From Alteromonas_E sp965248545 (GTDB taxonomy: Bacteria; Pseudomonadota; Gammaproteobacteria; Enterobacterales; Alteromonadaceae), in assembly GCA_965248545.1 (NCBI GenBank), contig OZ252110.1, positions 3,658,001 to 3,722,000 of the forward strand: a stretch of DNA of 64,000 nt, read 5' to 3'. Of this stretch, positions 19,339 through 27,908 are shown piece after piece (position 1 is the first letter of the stretch; each line of letters opens with the position of its first letter). Under the pieces are notes generated by a model. It saw nothing but the letters and a program-made list of their open reading frames with translations. It did no database searches and had not been told where the DNA came from. A program made the position numbers and the translations under genes.

Positions 19339-20673
19339 CTAAACGACCGTTCTTAAGAACATAAACAGAATAACAACGGGGCACACAAATTTTACGTACA
19401 CCGGCCATATCTTCCAAAATAACGTTGACTCAATCTCTGGTGAGCCTTCTTTTAGCTCGGCTAACAAACCGTTTCTATGCCATATCCAGCCAGCAAAGAT
19501 ACATATAACCATGCCTAGTAACGGTTGACTGTATTGGGTAGTCAACGAAATAACCAGACCAAATAAGTCGCCAAAATTAAGAATTATAATGGTACTGAAA
19601 GCGAAGATAATCAGACTTAGAATCCACACGGCTTTGGTTCGTGCAATATTTTTGCTTTCGACCATGTAGGCAACGGGTACTTCCAGCATTGAAATGGACG
19701 AAGTCAACGAGGCGATGACCATTAGTGCAAAGAAAGCGAACGCGATTAATGGACCAATGGTATCGATCGAATCAAATAAGGCCGGTAATACTGTGAAGAT
19801 TAACTGATCTTCGCCAATCAAAGCACCTGACTCAGTGAAAATTTGTACACCGTTATTAAGCGCCACGTACATAGCGGGGATAATCAGCATACCCGCCAGA
19901 ATGGCAACCCCAATGTCGACCAATGCGACTGAAGCACCCAGGCTCGGCAAATGTTCTTTTTTACTCACATAAGAGCCATATACCAGCATCGTACCGACTC
20001 CCAGTGACATACTGAAAAAGGCTTGCCCCATTGCACTAATAAGCAAATCCGGATTGAACACCTTGCTAAAGTCTGGGACCAAATATGCTTTCCAGCCTTC
20101 CGATGCACCCTCTTGGGTACTGACGTAAAGAATCAGTAACAGAATAATGAAGATTAGTGTCGGCATTAAACGCACAGACCAGCGCTCGATACCCTGTTTA
20201 ACCCCGCCGGTCACGATCATAGCGGTTAGCCCAAAGAACAAGGCGCAGAAAATAATGTTTCGTGCGGTTGAGAAACCGATTAACCATTCTGACGCGGCTG
20301 TTGCACCGACAAAACTGGTTACAGACTCAGCAAAGTAGGCAATCATCCAGCCACCGACAATGGCATAGAAAGCCAAGATCAACGAAACCGTCAAACATCC
20401 CCACAAACCAACACCACGGCCGATAGAATTGCCTGAGATACTGCCCAAGGCATCCACCATATTCGCTCGTTTCGCGCGACCGATGACCAACTCAGCCATA
20501 AGGACTGGATAAGCAAGTACAAAAGCCAATAGCAGGTAGACAAGAACGAAGGCTGCACCACCATTTTCAGCAACTTGGTTGGGAAACCCCCATATGTTAC
20601 CAAGACCGACTGCTGATCCTGCTGCAGCTAGGATAAACCCAAAGCGAGACGAAAATTCTCCGCGAGCACTCAT
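19339..20673 (-). CDS. Sodium-dependent transporter, neurotransmitter:sodium symporter (NSS) family
   Basis: A 444-residue, about 12-helix symporter. The first helix region FGFILAAAGSAVGLGNIWGFP is the sodium- and substrate-binding signature of LeuT-type transporters, and the unwound helix 6 and the SLTSSISMLEVPVAY segment in helix 8 are also present. Family members import amino acids or tryptophan-like compounds with sodium. It is the first gene of the putative NSS-nhaC-pepN-DUF2835 operon. The start ATG at 20673 is preceded by an AGAGGAA ribosome-binding sequence. The exact amino acid transported cannot be read from the sequence. Confidence 0.92.
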   Translation of the reverse strand: MSARGEFSSRFGFILAAAGSAVGLGNIWGFPNQVAENGGAAFVLVYLLLAFVLAYPVLMAELVIGRAKRANMVDALGSISGNSIGRGVGLWGCLTVSLILAFYAIVGGWMIAYFAESVTSFVGATAASEWLIGFSTARNIIFCALFFGLTAMIVTGGVKQGIERWSVRLMPTLIFIILLLILYVSTQEGASEGWKAYLVPDFSKVFNPDLLISAMGQAFFSMSLGVGTMLVYGSYVSKKEHLPSLGASVALVDIGVAILAGMLIIPAMYVALNNGVQIFTESGALIGEDQLIFTVLPALFDSIDTIGPLIAFAFFALMVIASLTSSISMLEVPVAYMVESKNIARTKAVWILSLIIFAFSTIIILNFGDLFGLVISLTTQYSQPLLGMVICIFAGWIWHRNGLLAELKEGSPEIESTLFWKIWPVYVKFVCPVVILFMFLRTVV

Positions 20674-20716
20674 GCATATTCCTCTTTGTTTTAATTATTA
20701 TGCATTCGTCTGTAGA

Positions 20717-20744
20717 CGAAAAAACGGGCCCTTACGGAGCCCGT
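20717..20744 (-). terminator. Rho-independent terminator after prc
   Basis: On the minus strand AACGGGC, a short inner stem around GTAA, and GCCCGTT are followed by TTTTTT. It lies about 20 bases beyond the prc stop codon and before the NSS transporter gene. Confidence 0.88.
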
Positions 20745-20765
20745 TACTGTTTTTATTGTAAGGTA

Positions 20766-22805
20766 CTAATTTGTTCGGATGGCATATTTACCAGTATCGA
20801 TCATATCGATTGTAATGTTTGCCGCTTCTAACAAGAACGGGTCATCAAACTCGATGTCTTCTGGTAAATCATCTAGGCTAGCAACAGCTTCCATACCCAT
20901 TCTAACCAAACGTTCGTTGGCTCTCGCCAGTCTTTTTTGTTCGTTTTTCTGTTTCTTATCAAGACGCTCTGTTTCAACTAATGATATAAACGTCTCGTCT
21001 TTGTTCTTCTGGTAATCCGCAATGTCTTCGAACAGATATTGGAACTCCGGATCTTGCATAACGCGTTTTTTATGCTTGGCAGCCAAAATATCCAACGTTT
21101 GCTGACTATCACTGAAAGTCATGTAGTTTGCACGCGTGATACTGTCCCACGGCAAGGCGTTTTCTTCTTGGCTCTCACCCCAGTCTGCAGGGTCAACAGC
21201 GCTCGGATATGAAATATCCGGCACTACACCTTTGTGCTGGGTACTGCCACCATTGATACGGTAGAACTTGGCGATAGTAAACTGAACACTACCAAGTGGA
21301 TTGTCATACAGGTCGTACACTCTGCCTAACGCTCGGTGCTGTTGAACTGTACCTTTGCCAAACGTTTGCTCGCCGATAATAAGTGCGCGATTGTAATCTT
21401 GCATGGCGGCGGCGAATATTTCGGATGCTGACGCGCTGTAGCGGTCAACTAAAACCGTTAGCGGTCCATCATAAAATACTTTGCCGTCTGTATCTTTATC
21501 GACTTTCACTCGGCCTTCACTGTAACGAACTTGGACGACAGGTCCTTTCTCGATAAACAAACCCGACAAGAGAATCGCTTCTGGTAACGAACCACCGCCA
21601 TTACCACGCAAATCAATGATCATCCCCTTTACATCTTGTTCTTGCAGTGACTCGATTTCCTTTTTCACGTCTTCGTGCAAGGCGTTATAGAACGAAGGAA
21701 TCTCAATGACACCAACCTTTTCGCCTTCATTGGGCCCAGACGTTGGGATAATCACTTCTGATTTTGCCGCGCGGTCTTCTAGCTTAATTTTGTCTCTAAC
21801 AAGCTCGACAACGTCAAAGGATTTGCTGTCACCTGAACCTTTCATGACCTGGAGTCTAACCGCACTGCCCTTCGGACCTTTGATCAGATCGACGACTTCA
21901 TCCAAACGCCAGCCGATCACATCGACAAAGGCCTTGTCGTCTTGTGCAACACCGACAATCTTGTCTTCAGGCTTCAACTTGTTTGACGCATCAGCAGGAC
22001 CACCTGGAACAATGCTTTGAATGACGGTGTGATCATCTTCAACACGCAACACTGCGCCAATACCCTCGAATGACAAATTCATTTCCATTTGGAAACGCTC
22101 AGCATTTCTAGGCGACAAATAGCTCGTGTGCGCTTCGATGCTGCGTGCAAATGAATTCATCACCGTTTGGAAGACATCTTCACTCGTGGTTTGCTTTATC
22201 CGTTTGATCGCTCTTTGGTAGCGCTTTTGTAGCAGTTCTTTCGCTTCTTCAGGATCTTTGTCCGCCATCTTGAGATTGAGCGCATCGTACTTGACGCGTT
22301 GACGCCACAGCTCATCTAGTTCCGCGGTGGTCACTGGCCACTCTGCGTCTTCCCGTTGATAGTGGAATTTGTCACCCGCTTTGGTGAAATCAAACGGCTT
22401 ATCTAATAACGATAACGCGTATTCGAACCGTTCAACACGTCTTTCCAACGCTTTGCTATACATCTCATAAGCGATGGTTAGGTCACCGAGCTTGATAGCT
22501 TCGTCAAAGCGCGTTTGGAGCGAGGTAAATGCGTCAACATCCTGCTTAAGCAGAATATTTTTATTGCTGTCCAAGGTGCGCACGAACTTATCAAAAATTT
22601 TCTTTGAAAGTTCATCATTTAAAACTACGTCCGAATAATGGGCTCGGGTAAACATTCGCGATATTCGCTTAGCCGCAGCTTCGTGCTGGGATTCTTGCTT
22701 GAGTATCGGTAATGTGTCGACAGATTCTGAAGCGGGTGCCGCTAGGACACTCGTAGAAGCGACCACTACAGCCGAGATTATTGTTAAACGTAGTTTTTTA
22801 TTCAT
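20766..22805 (-). CDS. prc: Tail-specific carboxy-terminal processing protease Prc (Tsp)
   Basis: Periplasmic serine protease of family S41 that degrades proteins with non-polar C-termini and processes penicillin-binding protein 3 and peptidoglycan hydrolases. The 679-residue product has a signal peptide (MNKKLRLTIISAVVVAST, cut near AAPA), a helical N-terminal domain, a PDZ domain at about residues 235-330, and the catalytic core. In the core, GNGGGSLPEA and the SASASE serine at about 455 are followed by the FGKGTVQ lysine at about 480, forming a Ser-Lys dyad. A C-terminal helical DUF3340-like part completes it. The open frame extends 96 bases upstream into proQ, but the signal peptide and a GAGG ribosome site fix the start at 22805, one base after the proQ stop. 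Confidence 0.96.
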   Translation of the reverse strand: MNKKLRLTIISAVVVASTSVLAAPASESVDTLPILKQESQHEAAAKRISRMFTRAHYSDVVLNDELSKKIFDKFVRTLDSNKNILLKQDVDAFTSLQTRFDEAIKLGDLTIAYEMYSKALERRVERFEYALSLLDKPFDFTKAGDKFHYQREDAEWPVTTAELDELWRQRVKYDALNLKMADKDPEEAKELLQKRYQRAIKRIKQTTSEDVFQTVMNSFARSIEAHTSYLSPRNAERFQMEMNLSFEGIGAVLRVEDDHTVIQSIVPGGPADASNKLKPEDKIVGVAQDDKAFVDVIGWRLDEVVDLIKGPKGSAVRLQVMKGSGDSKSFDVVELVRDKIKLEDRAAKSEVIIPTSGPNEGEKVGVIEIPSFYNALHEDVKKEIESLQEQDVKGMIIDLRGNGGGSLPEAILLSGLFIEKGPVVQVRYSEGRVKVDKDTDGKVFYDGPLTVLVDRYSASASEIFAAAMQDYNRALIIGEQTFGKGTVQQHRALGRVYDLYDNPLGSVQFTIAKFYRINGGSTQHKGVVPDISYPSAVDPADWGESQEENALPWDSITRANYMTFSDSQQTLDILAAKHKKRVMQDPEFQYLFEDIADYQKNKDETFISLVETERLDKKQKNEQKRLARANERLVRMGMEAVASLDDLPEDIEFDDPFLLEAANITIDMIDTGKYAIRTN

Positions 22806-22806
22806 A

Positions 22807-23478
22807 TTACGACCTCTTGGTACTCGCCAAACGTAACGCACTTTCATCCACTTTAACGACCATCCCGCTATCCAATTGTACATGGATACCGTCTTTCGCA
22901 ACTTCGGTGATTACAGCTGGCATAGGCACTTTGCCCAACTTTACCGTAACTCGTGTACCGTTAGCGATGTCATCGGTCGTTAATTTTTGTGGAACTGGTT
23001 TATTAGAGCGAGGTTTTGCTGAATTGGTTCCTGCGTTTTTATTACTGCGTGCTGCCTTGGCTGACGACGCTGCATGATTCGCCCGTCCAGAGCGATTGTC
23101 ATTACGGCCCTTACTTGGCGCTTTTCGCTGATTTTTACGCTTTTCTGCCGCTGCGGCTTTACTTTCTTCAAGTTGCTTTTGCGCGTGCTCAGCGTGTTCT
23201 GCTTCGATAGCGTCGTGTTGTTCACCCTGCAAATCGACGCGATGCGCGCCTTCTTTAACAGATTCTAAATAGCGCCAGCTGTTGGTGTAGTGGCGCAATG
23301 ATGAGCGCAGCAAGGTTTTGCTGACGCGCGGCTCTTCCTCAAGTGCTTGCGCAAGATCTTGAAAAATGCCTATTTTAAGGGGTTTTGCAGTTCCATTTAA
23401 GGAGAAGCAATTTGGGAAGGTTTCCGCCAAAAAGGCAATGACTTCTTTGCTATTTGCGAACTTTTGAGTGGCTTCCAT
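22807..23478 (-). CDS. proQ: RNA chaperone ProQ
   Basis: Global RNA-binding chaperone of the FinO/ProQ family that stabilises structured RNAs and sRNA-mRNA pairs. The 223-residue protein has the N-terminal FinO-like domain (residues about 5-115: LAETFPNCF, KPLKIGIFQDL, LRSSLRHYTNSWRYL). A long lysine-, alanine- and asparagine-rich linker spans about 120-165, and a C-terminal Tudor-like domain (NGTRVTVKLGKVPMPAVI to the end) completes it. It sits directly upstream of prc, an arrangement shared with E. coli; the two genes are separated by a single base and are surely cotranscribed. Confidence 0.97.
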   Translation of the reverse strand: MEATQKFANSKEVIAFLAETFPNCFSLNGTAKPLKIGIFQDLAQALEEEPRVSKTLLRSSLRHYTNSWRYLESVKEGAHRVDLQGEQHDAIEAEHAEHAQKQLEESKAAAAEKRKNQRKAPSKGRNDNRSGRANHAASSAKAARSNKNAGTNSAKPRSNKPVPQKLTTDDIANGTRVTVKLGKVPMPAVITEVAKDGIHVQLDSGMVVKVDESALRLASTKRS

Positions 23479-23498
23479 TGAGTAAAAAACGCTGTGTA

Positions 23499-23786
23499 TT
23501 AATCGAGTTCAAGATCTGAATCATCCCAAGTTGCTAGCATTTGGTCAACCCAATCCGCCAAATCCACCTCATCTATCTCGGTGAGTTGCTGATCTCGATA
23601 CCAAAATTCCCACGTGTGTTGCAGCATTTTCTCCAAGCGCTGGGGCTCAATATCTTCATCTGCATGGGCATAAACGGTGTGTAAAATAAAATTCAAGCAG
23701 TCACTCGCCTGCTCGGGATCATCGTGATAATCCTCAATATCTTCTGGCGTTGACAGCACCGTGTGAATGTCGATCAGCTCTTTCAT
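23499..23786 (-). CDS. Small acidic protein of unknown function
   Basis: A 95-residue, strongly acidic protein (many Asp and Glu, DDSDLELD at the C-terminus) with no signal peptide or membrane segment. Sequence such as CLNFILHTVYAHADEDIEP and WEFWYRDQQLTEIDEVDL suggests an all-helical fold. I do not recognise a family. Its ATG overlaps the TAA of msrC (TAATG), and proQ starts 20 bases after its stop, so it is translationally coupled within a SIMPL-msrC-this-proQ-prc unit. The tight coupling makes it very likely a genuine gene. Confidence 0.85.
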   Translation of the reverse strand: MKELIDIHTVLSTPEDIEDYHDDPEQASDCLNFILHTVYAHADEDIEPQRLEKMLQHTWEFWYRDQQLTEIDEVDLADWVDQMLATWDDSDLELD

Positions 23787-24235
23787 TATAGACTCTTTAC
23801 GAAAACATCAACGATCGCTTGTAAACCTTTTGCATCGTTTTGATCGAAACGGTTCAGCGTTGGACTATCGATATCAAGCACACCAAAAATTTCGCCATTG
23901 TGAACGATAGGTAACACAATTTCTGAATTTGATGCAGCATCACAGGCAATATGCCCTTCAAATTGGTGCACATCAGCAATGACTTGAACCTCTCTGGTTG
24001 CCGCTGCAGTGCCACACACTCCCTTTCCAAACGCAATTCGAATGCACGCTGTTTGGCCCTGAAATGGGCCCAGTACTAACTCACCATCAATGTTGCGATA
24101 AAATCCAGCCCAGTTTAAATCGTCCATCGCGTTGAAAATAAGCGCGCTAATATTTGCCATATTAGCCACGACATCACGCTCATCTTGGATCAGGGATTGT
24201 GCTTGAGAGATGAGTAATGGGTAGTTAGTTGCCAT
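23786..24235 (-). CDS. msrC: Free methionine-(R)-sulfoxide reductase, GAF domain
   Basis: Cytosolic enzyme that reduces free methionine-R-sulfoxide to methionine. The 149 residues form a single GAF domain with the three cysteines typical of the fRMsr class at residues 64, 74 and 98 (in TACIRI, KGVCGTAA and HIACDAASNSE), plus the DLNWAGFYR segment. It shares its stop codon with the start of the small acidic protein gene and follows the SIMPL gene by seven bases. In E. coli too, msrC lies near proQ and prc, so this arrangement is conserved. Confidence 0.95.
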   Translation of the reverse strand: MATNYPLLISQAQSLIQDERDVVANMANISALIFNAMDDLNWAGFYRNIDGELVLGPFQGQTACIRIAFGKGVCGTAAATREVQVIADVHQFEGHIACDAASNSEIVLPIVHNGEIFGVLDIDSPTLNRFDQNDAKGLQAIVDVFVKSL

Positions 24236-24242
24236 AGTTACC

Positions 24243-24929
24243 TTATTCTATTGTAAAAATCGCTGTAATTGACGCACCTATGCCCTGTGAACCGGGTAAT
24301 GCAGTACTCATGTCTGCTTCCATTGCTTTCATCATAGGTGCATACGGTCGGACAGCGCCGTGTTGTTCGTGCACGCTAAGCAACTGACCGACTTTCGCAT
24401 CAATTGGTTTCAACAGCATGTCCGCTTTTTGCTGCGCGTCCTGCATTGCTTCGACGAGCGCCTGTTGATAATAGCGTTGTTGATTGGTGACGATAAATTC
24501 AAACTGATCGATTCTATTCGCACCATTGCGCAACGCGCCATCAAGGAGCGCATCATACTGGTCCAATTGGGTATGTGAAACTTTTATTGTGCGCGATAAC
24601 ACAAAACCGGATTGTTGCTGCCGGTTATTTATACGCTCATAACGCGGATAGAGTTGAACCTGCATGGTTTGTATGTGCCGCTCTTCTACATTCATTGAAC
24701 GCAAAAACTTAATAATTTGGCTGGTAGATGCACTTACTTTTTGGTTTAGTTTTGAAACCGTTTCGCCTTGCTGTTCAACCACAAACATAACGCTAAAAGC
24801 ATCTGGCACAGCGGTAACTGACGCATTACCTTGAACGGTTATCGTTCTGCTTTCCTCCGATGTGGCTAGTGCCCCGTTTGCTACAACTACTGACATTAAC
24901 AAAATGGCTAATAGTGCTGTAAAGCGCAT
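24243..24929 (-). CDS. SIMPL domain (DUF541) periplasmic protein
   Basis: A 228-residue exported protein: a signal peptide (MRFTALLAILLMSVVVANGALA) is followed by one SIMPL/DUF541 domain. Typical sequence is ITVQGNASVTAVPDAFSV at the beginning, LSRTIKVSHTQLDQYDALLDGAL in the middle, and a C-terminal ASITAIFTIE strand. The family is periplasmic or envelope-associated; oxidative-stress and ligand-binding roles have been proposed, but none is established here. An in-frame codon 30 bases upstream is open, but the ATG at 24929 is preceded by a clear AGGAG and begins a proper signal peptide. Confidence 0.88.
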   Translation of the reverse strand: MRFTALLAILLMSVVVANGALATSEESRTITVQGNASVTAVPDAFSVMFVVEQQGETVSKLNQKVSASTSQIIKFLRSMNVEERHIQTMQVQLYPRYERINNRQQQSGFVLSRTIKVSHTQLDQYDALLDGALRNGANRIDQFEFIVTNQQRYYQQALVEAMQDAQQKADMLLKPIDAKVGQLLSVHEQHGAVRPYAPMMKAMEADMSTALPGSQGIGASITAIFTIE

Positions 24930-25005
24930 AATTCGCTCCTCGACTTTTAAAGATTGCAAGTATACGCCTATAGGATGAACTAACGCTGAATTGGTTCCTC
25001 GACAA

Positions 25006-26235
25006 TTACCCGAAAAACCAATAACTAACCGAAATGGCAGCTAAAATACCCGCGCAATCCGCAGCTAAACAGCAACCAACTGCATAACGGCTATGTTTAA
25101 TGCCAACGGCCCCAAGATACACGGCTAACACGTAAAAGGTCGTCTCAGTTGACCCTTGCATCACTGACGCGAGGCGACCAGCGAAAGAATCAGCGCCATG
25201 ATGCTGCATAGTTTCAATCATAAGTGCCCGCGCGCCAGACCCGCTCAGGGGCTTCATTAATGCCGTCGGTATCGCATCAATGAAGCGCGTATCAAACCCG
25301 AACAAGGCGACCACAGAAGCCACACTGCTGGCAATCATATCCATCACGCCACTGGCGCGTAGCATGCCGATCGCAAACAACATGGCTAACAGGAACGGAA
25401 TAATACTGATCGCAACCTCAAAGCCCTTTTTAGCGCCTTCAACAAACTGTTCGTACGTATTATGTCCCTTGCGCCAGCCCGCAATCAGAACTAACACAAT
25501 AAAACTCAACAACGCAAAATTAGCAATCATCGATGATTGCTGGGCCAACTGGTCTGCCGCTAGTTTGGAAAAGTACAGGATAACGGCGAATAGCGTGCTA
25601 AAAATACCGAGTAAATATAGCACCACCACTTTGTTAAACAGATTGACGCGCTGTATCGCACACGTCACAAATAATCCCACCAAGGTAGAGGCACTGGTTG
25701 CTAACAAAATAGGAATAAACACATCGGTTGGCTGAGCCGCGCCCTGCTCTGCGCGATATAAAAACACCGCAATAGGAAATAGCGTGACCGCCGAGGTGTT
25801 TAATACTAAGAACAAAATTTGACTGTCGGTAAGCGTATCTTTTTTGGGCGCCAGCGTTTGCATATCTTGCATGGCTTTTATGCCGAAGGGGGTGGCGGCA
25901 TTGTCTAGGCCTAACACATTGGCTGACATATTCATGGTAATACTGCCAATGGCTGGATGCCCTCTGGGAATGTCCGGCATCAGCCTGCAAAGCAAAGGCT
26001 CTAATACCTTTGATACTTTGCCGATTAGGCCCGAGTTTTCCGCCACTTGGAAAATGCCCAACCAAAACGCGAGTACACCAATCAGACCAATGGCTATCTC
26101 AACACTGAGCTTCGCCATCGACGAAACGGCAACCATGGTGTCTTCAAATGCCGTTAATTCTCCGGAAACAAAAAACTGCCAAACGGTGGCCAAAAAAGCA
26201 GAGACAATAAAAACAAGCCAAATACGGTGTAACAT
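25006..26235 (-). CDS. SpmA/SpmB-like fused membrane protein with two nucleoside-recognition (Gate) domains
   Basis: A 409-residue polytopic protein with roughly ten hydrophobic helices in two halves. The first half (residues about 40-200) contains FWLGIFQVAENSGLIGKVSKVLEP, and SITMNMSANVLGLDNAATPFG as the SpmA-type signature. The second half (about 260-409) contains AKKGFEVAISIIPFLLAMLFAIGMLRASG and SVMQGSTETTFYVLAVY as the SpmB-type signature. In spore-formers SpmA and SpmB are separate proteins; this fused form occurs in non-sporulating Proteobacteria. The transported solute is unknown. It sits alone between the SIMPL and aminotransferase genes. Confidence 0.85.
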   Translation of the reverse strand: MLHRIWLVFIVSAFLATVWQFFVSGELTAFEDTMVAVSSMAKLSVEIAIGLIGVLAFWLGIFQVAENSGLIGKVSKVLEPLLCRLMPDIPRGHPAIGSITMNMSANVLGLDNAATPFGIKAMQDMQTLAPKKDTLTDSQILFLVLNTSAVTLFPIAVFLYRAEQGAAQPTDVFIPILLATSASTLVGLFVTCAIQRVNLFNKVVVLYLLGIFSTLFAVILYFSKLAADQLAQQSSMIANFALLSFIVLVLIAGWRKGHNTYEQFVEGAKKGFEVAISIIPFLLAMLFAIGMLRASGVMDMIASSVASVVALFGFDTRFIDAIPTALMKPLSGSGARALMIETMQHHGADSFAGRLASVMQGSTETTFYVLAVYLGAVGIKHSRYAVGCCLAADCAGILAAISVSYWFFG

Positions 26236-26284
26236 CCAGATACCAATTTATTCTTTTTGGGGAATACTACACGAATTTTTTATT

Positions 26285-26308
26285 ACTCAGTAACTATATT
26301 TACTGAGT
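26285..26308. repeat. Perfect 9-bp inverted repeat
   Basis: ACTCAGTAA at 26285-26293 and its complement at 26300-26308 lie between the aminotransferase stop and the SpmAB-like start. The minus-strand hairpin is followed by A-rich, not T-rich, sequence, so it is not a classical terminator for the aminotransferase. A plus-strand reading has only a weak T tract. It may be a protein-binding site or an attenuating hairpin. Confidence 0.4.
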
Positions 26309-26328
26309 CTTGTTTGGCTCCGGGTGTT

Positions 26329-27462
26329 TTAGCCAAGAACCGCTTTTAGGGCTGCACTGCAATGCTGAACATTTTTCTCAGTACACGCGCTGCCCATAAG
26401 ACCAATACGCCATACTTTACCGGCAAATTCACCTAGCCCGGCACCGATTTCAAGCCCATATCGATTGAGTAACTCGGCCCGTACAGCAACATCATCTACA
26501 CCATCAGGAATATTAACGACGTTCAATTGTGGCAATCGATAATCAGCGTCAACGGCGAAGCTCAGGCCGATTTTTTGCAACGATTCCGCCAATTGCGCAT
26601 GAATCGCAGCGTGACGAGTCCAGGCATTTTCAATGCCCTCTTCTTTAACCATCAACAATGATTCATGCAGCGCATAGATACTGTTAACGGGTGCAGTGTG
26701 GTGATAGGCACGTTTGGTTCCTTTACCCCAATAACCGAGGATCAAATTCATGTCCAGAAACCAACTTTGCACGGGCGCCTTTCTCGATTTAATCACCTCA
26801 AGCGCCGCTTCACTGAACGATACTGGCGAGATACCCGGAACGCAGCTCAAACATTTTTGTGAACCTGAATAGGTAGCATCTATTTGCCAGTCATCGACTT
26901 CCAATTGAATCCCTGCCAATGACGTAACAGTATCCACAATCGTCAAACAACCATGTTGCTTAGCGACTTTACATAACGCCGCGGCATCATTTCTCACACC
27001 GGTAGACGTTTCGGCGTGCACGAAGGCGACGATTTTGGCATCAGGATGCGCTTGTAGTGTGGACTTTAAATCATCAACTGAGGTTTGCTTGCCCCAAGGG
27101 GACTCCACAACAATGGCCTCTCCACCGCAACGTTTGACGTTCTCGAGCATACGCCCACCAAAAACACCATTAATACACACTATGACTTTGTCATCGGGTT
27201 CGACGAGGTTCGCAAAACACGCTTCCATACCAGCCGATCCTGGTGCAGAAATAGGCATCGTGAGGGCGTTATCGGTTCTAAATACATAGCGTAGTAGTCC
27301 TCCCACCTGATCCATAAGCTGAATAAATGCAGGATCGAGGTGTCCTAACGTTGGACGAGCAAGCGCATTGAGTACTCTAGGGCTTACGTCTGAGGGACCC
27401 GGCCCCATGAGTGTTCTCTGCGGTGGTATGAAGGTAGAAGCTGAAATCAATGGTGCAGTCAT
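26329..27462 (-). CDS. Class V aminotransferase, alanine-glyoxylate (or serine-pyruvate) type
   Basis: PLP-dependent enzyme of about 377 residues that transfers an amino group to glyoxylate or pyruvate. The family pattern is clear: LMGPGPSDVSPRVLNAL near the N-terminus, APGSAGMEACFANL, HAETSTGVRNDA, the PLP-aspartate segment TIVDTVTSL, and the Schiff-base lysine (about residue 203) in SGSQKCLS. The C-terminal small domain ends in GEFAGKVWRIGLMGSAC. The open frame begins with a TTG six codons earlier, but neither a ribosome site nor homology supports it, so ATG at 27462 is used. No operon partner is close. Purine catabolism or photorespiratory-type glyoxylate handling is possible, but neither is indicated by the neighbours. 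Confidence 0.9.
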   Translation of the reverse strand: MTAPLISASTFIPPQRTLMGPGPSDVSPRVLNALARPTLGHLDPAFIQLMDQVGGLLRYVFRTDNALTMPISAPGSAGMEACFANLVEPDDKVIVCINGVFGGRMLENVKRCGGEAIVVESPWGKQTSVDDLKSTLQAHPDAKIVAFVHAETSTGVRNDAAALCKVAKQHGCLTIVDTVTSLAGIQLEVDDWQIDATYSGSQKCLSCVPGISPVSFSEAALEVIKSRKAPVQSWFLDMNLILGYWGKGTKRAYHHTAPVNSIYALHESLLMVKEEGIENAWTRHAAIHAQLAESLQKIGLSFAVDADYRLPQLNVVNIPDGVDDVAVRAELLNRYGLEIGAGLGEFAGKVWRIGLMGSACTEKNVQHCSAALKAVLG

Positions 27463-27769
27463 CGTGATGTACTCGTACAAAAAAGCGTTAGGTGAATTGT
27501 TTCACACATTCATCAAAATACAATTCCAAATAACAGGCATTCACAATATTTATAAACTTGTGTTTTTGGAAAGCAAGAAAGAATGTTGTAACAGGTCTGA
27601 CAACCTTGAATTTTCTGCGTTTGGTCGCGTTTTGGCATTATTTTTACTTGGCTTTAAATGACGTTTAGTGAATAATGAAAGTCCGAATAAATGGTTTAAA
27701 TTACGCCATCGGGGAATATATTTACAAAAAATGTTTATAATTTAACCAATTGTGTTCTATTATTAACAT

Positions 27770-27873
27770 TCGCAAATTTTGAAGTACATTTCTCCCATGG
27801 ATGAGTTAGCGCACGGCTCAGCAATGAGCCATTCCCCTAGGCCCGGAATTAGCAATAATTCTGGGCATTTTTT
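27770..27873 (+). ncRNA. Candidate small RNA, about 100 nt, with its own terminator
   Basis: The 446 bases between the aminotransferase start and the carbonic anhydrase stop contain no credible gene but do contain a plausible plus-strand transcription unit. A possible promoter has -35 TTTATA at 27734 and -10 TATTAT at 27758 with an 18-base spacer. A GC hairpin follows (GGCTCA, GCAA loop, TGAGCC; 27815-27830), then a terminator hairpin ending in six T. Both hairpins have a GCAA tetraloop. No adjacent plus-strand gene explains the terminator. I do not recognise an RNA family; the transcript start is an estimate. Confidence 0.45.
27841..27873 (+). terminator. Rho-independent terminator facing right
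   Basis: GCCCGGAATTA, a GCAA loop and TAATTCTGGGC form an 11-bp stem with one G-T pair, then A and TTTTTT. The T-run is only on the plus strand, so it terminates rightward transcription although both neighbouring genes are on the minus strand. Confidence 0.8.
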
Positions 27874-27908
27874 ATTTAGAACCCCAACCGCATCAACATA
27901 ATCGGTAT

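Noticed and set aside
22806..22901. Longer start for prc inside proQ
   Set aside because: It would add 32 residues before the signal peptide, out of frame with a real gene (proQ), and there is a good ribosome site before 22805.
27368..27661. 97-codon plus-strand frame
   Set aside because: Largely antisense to the aminotransferase N-terminus; composition not protein-like.
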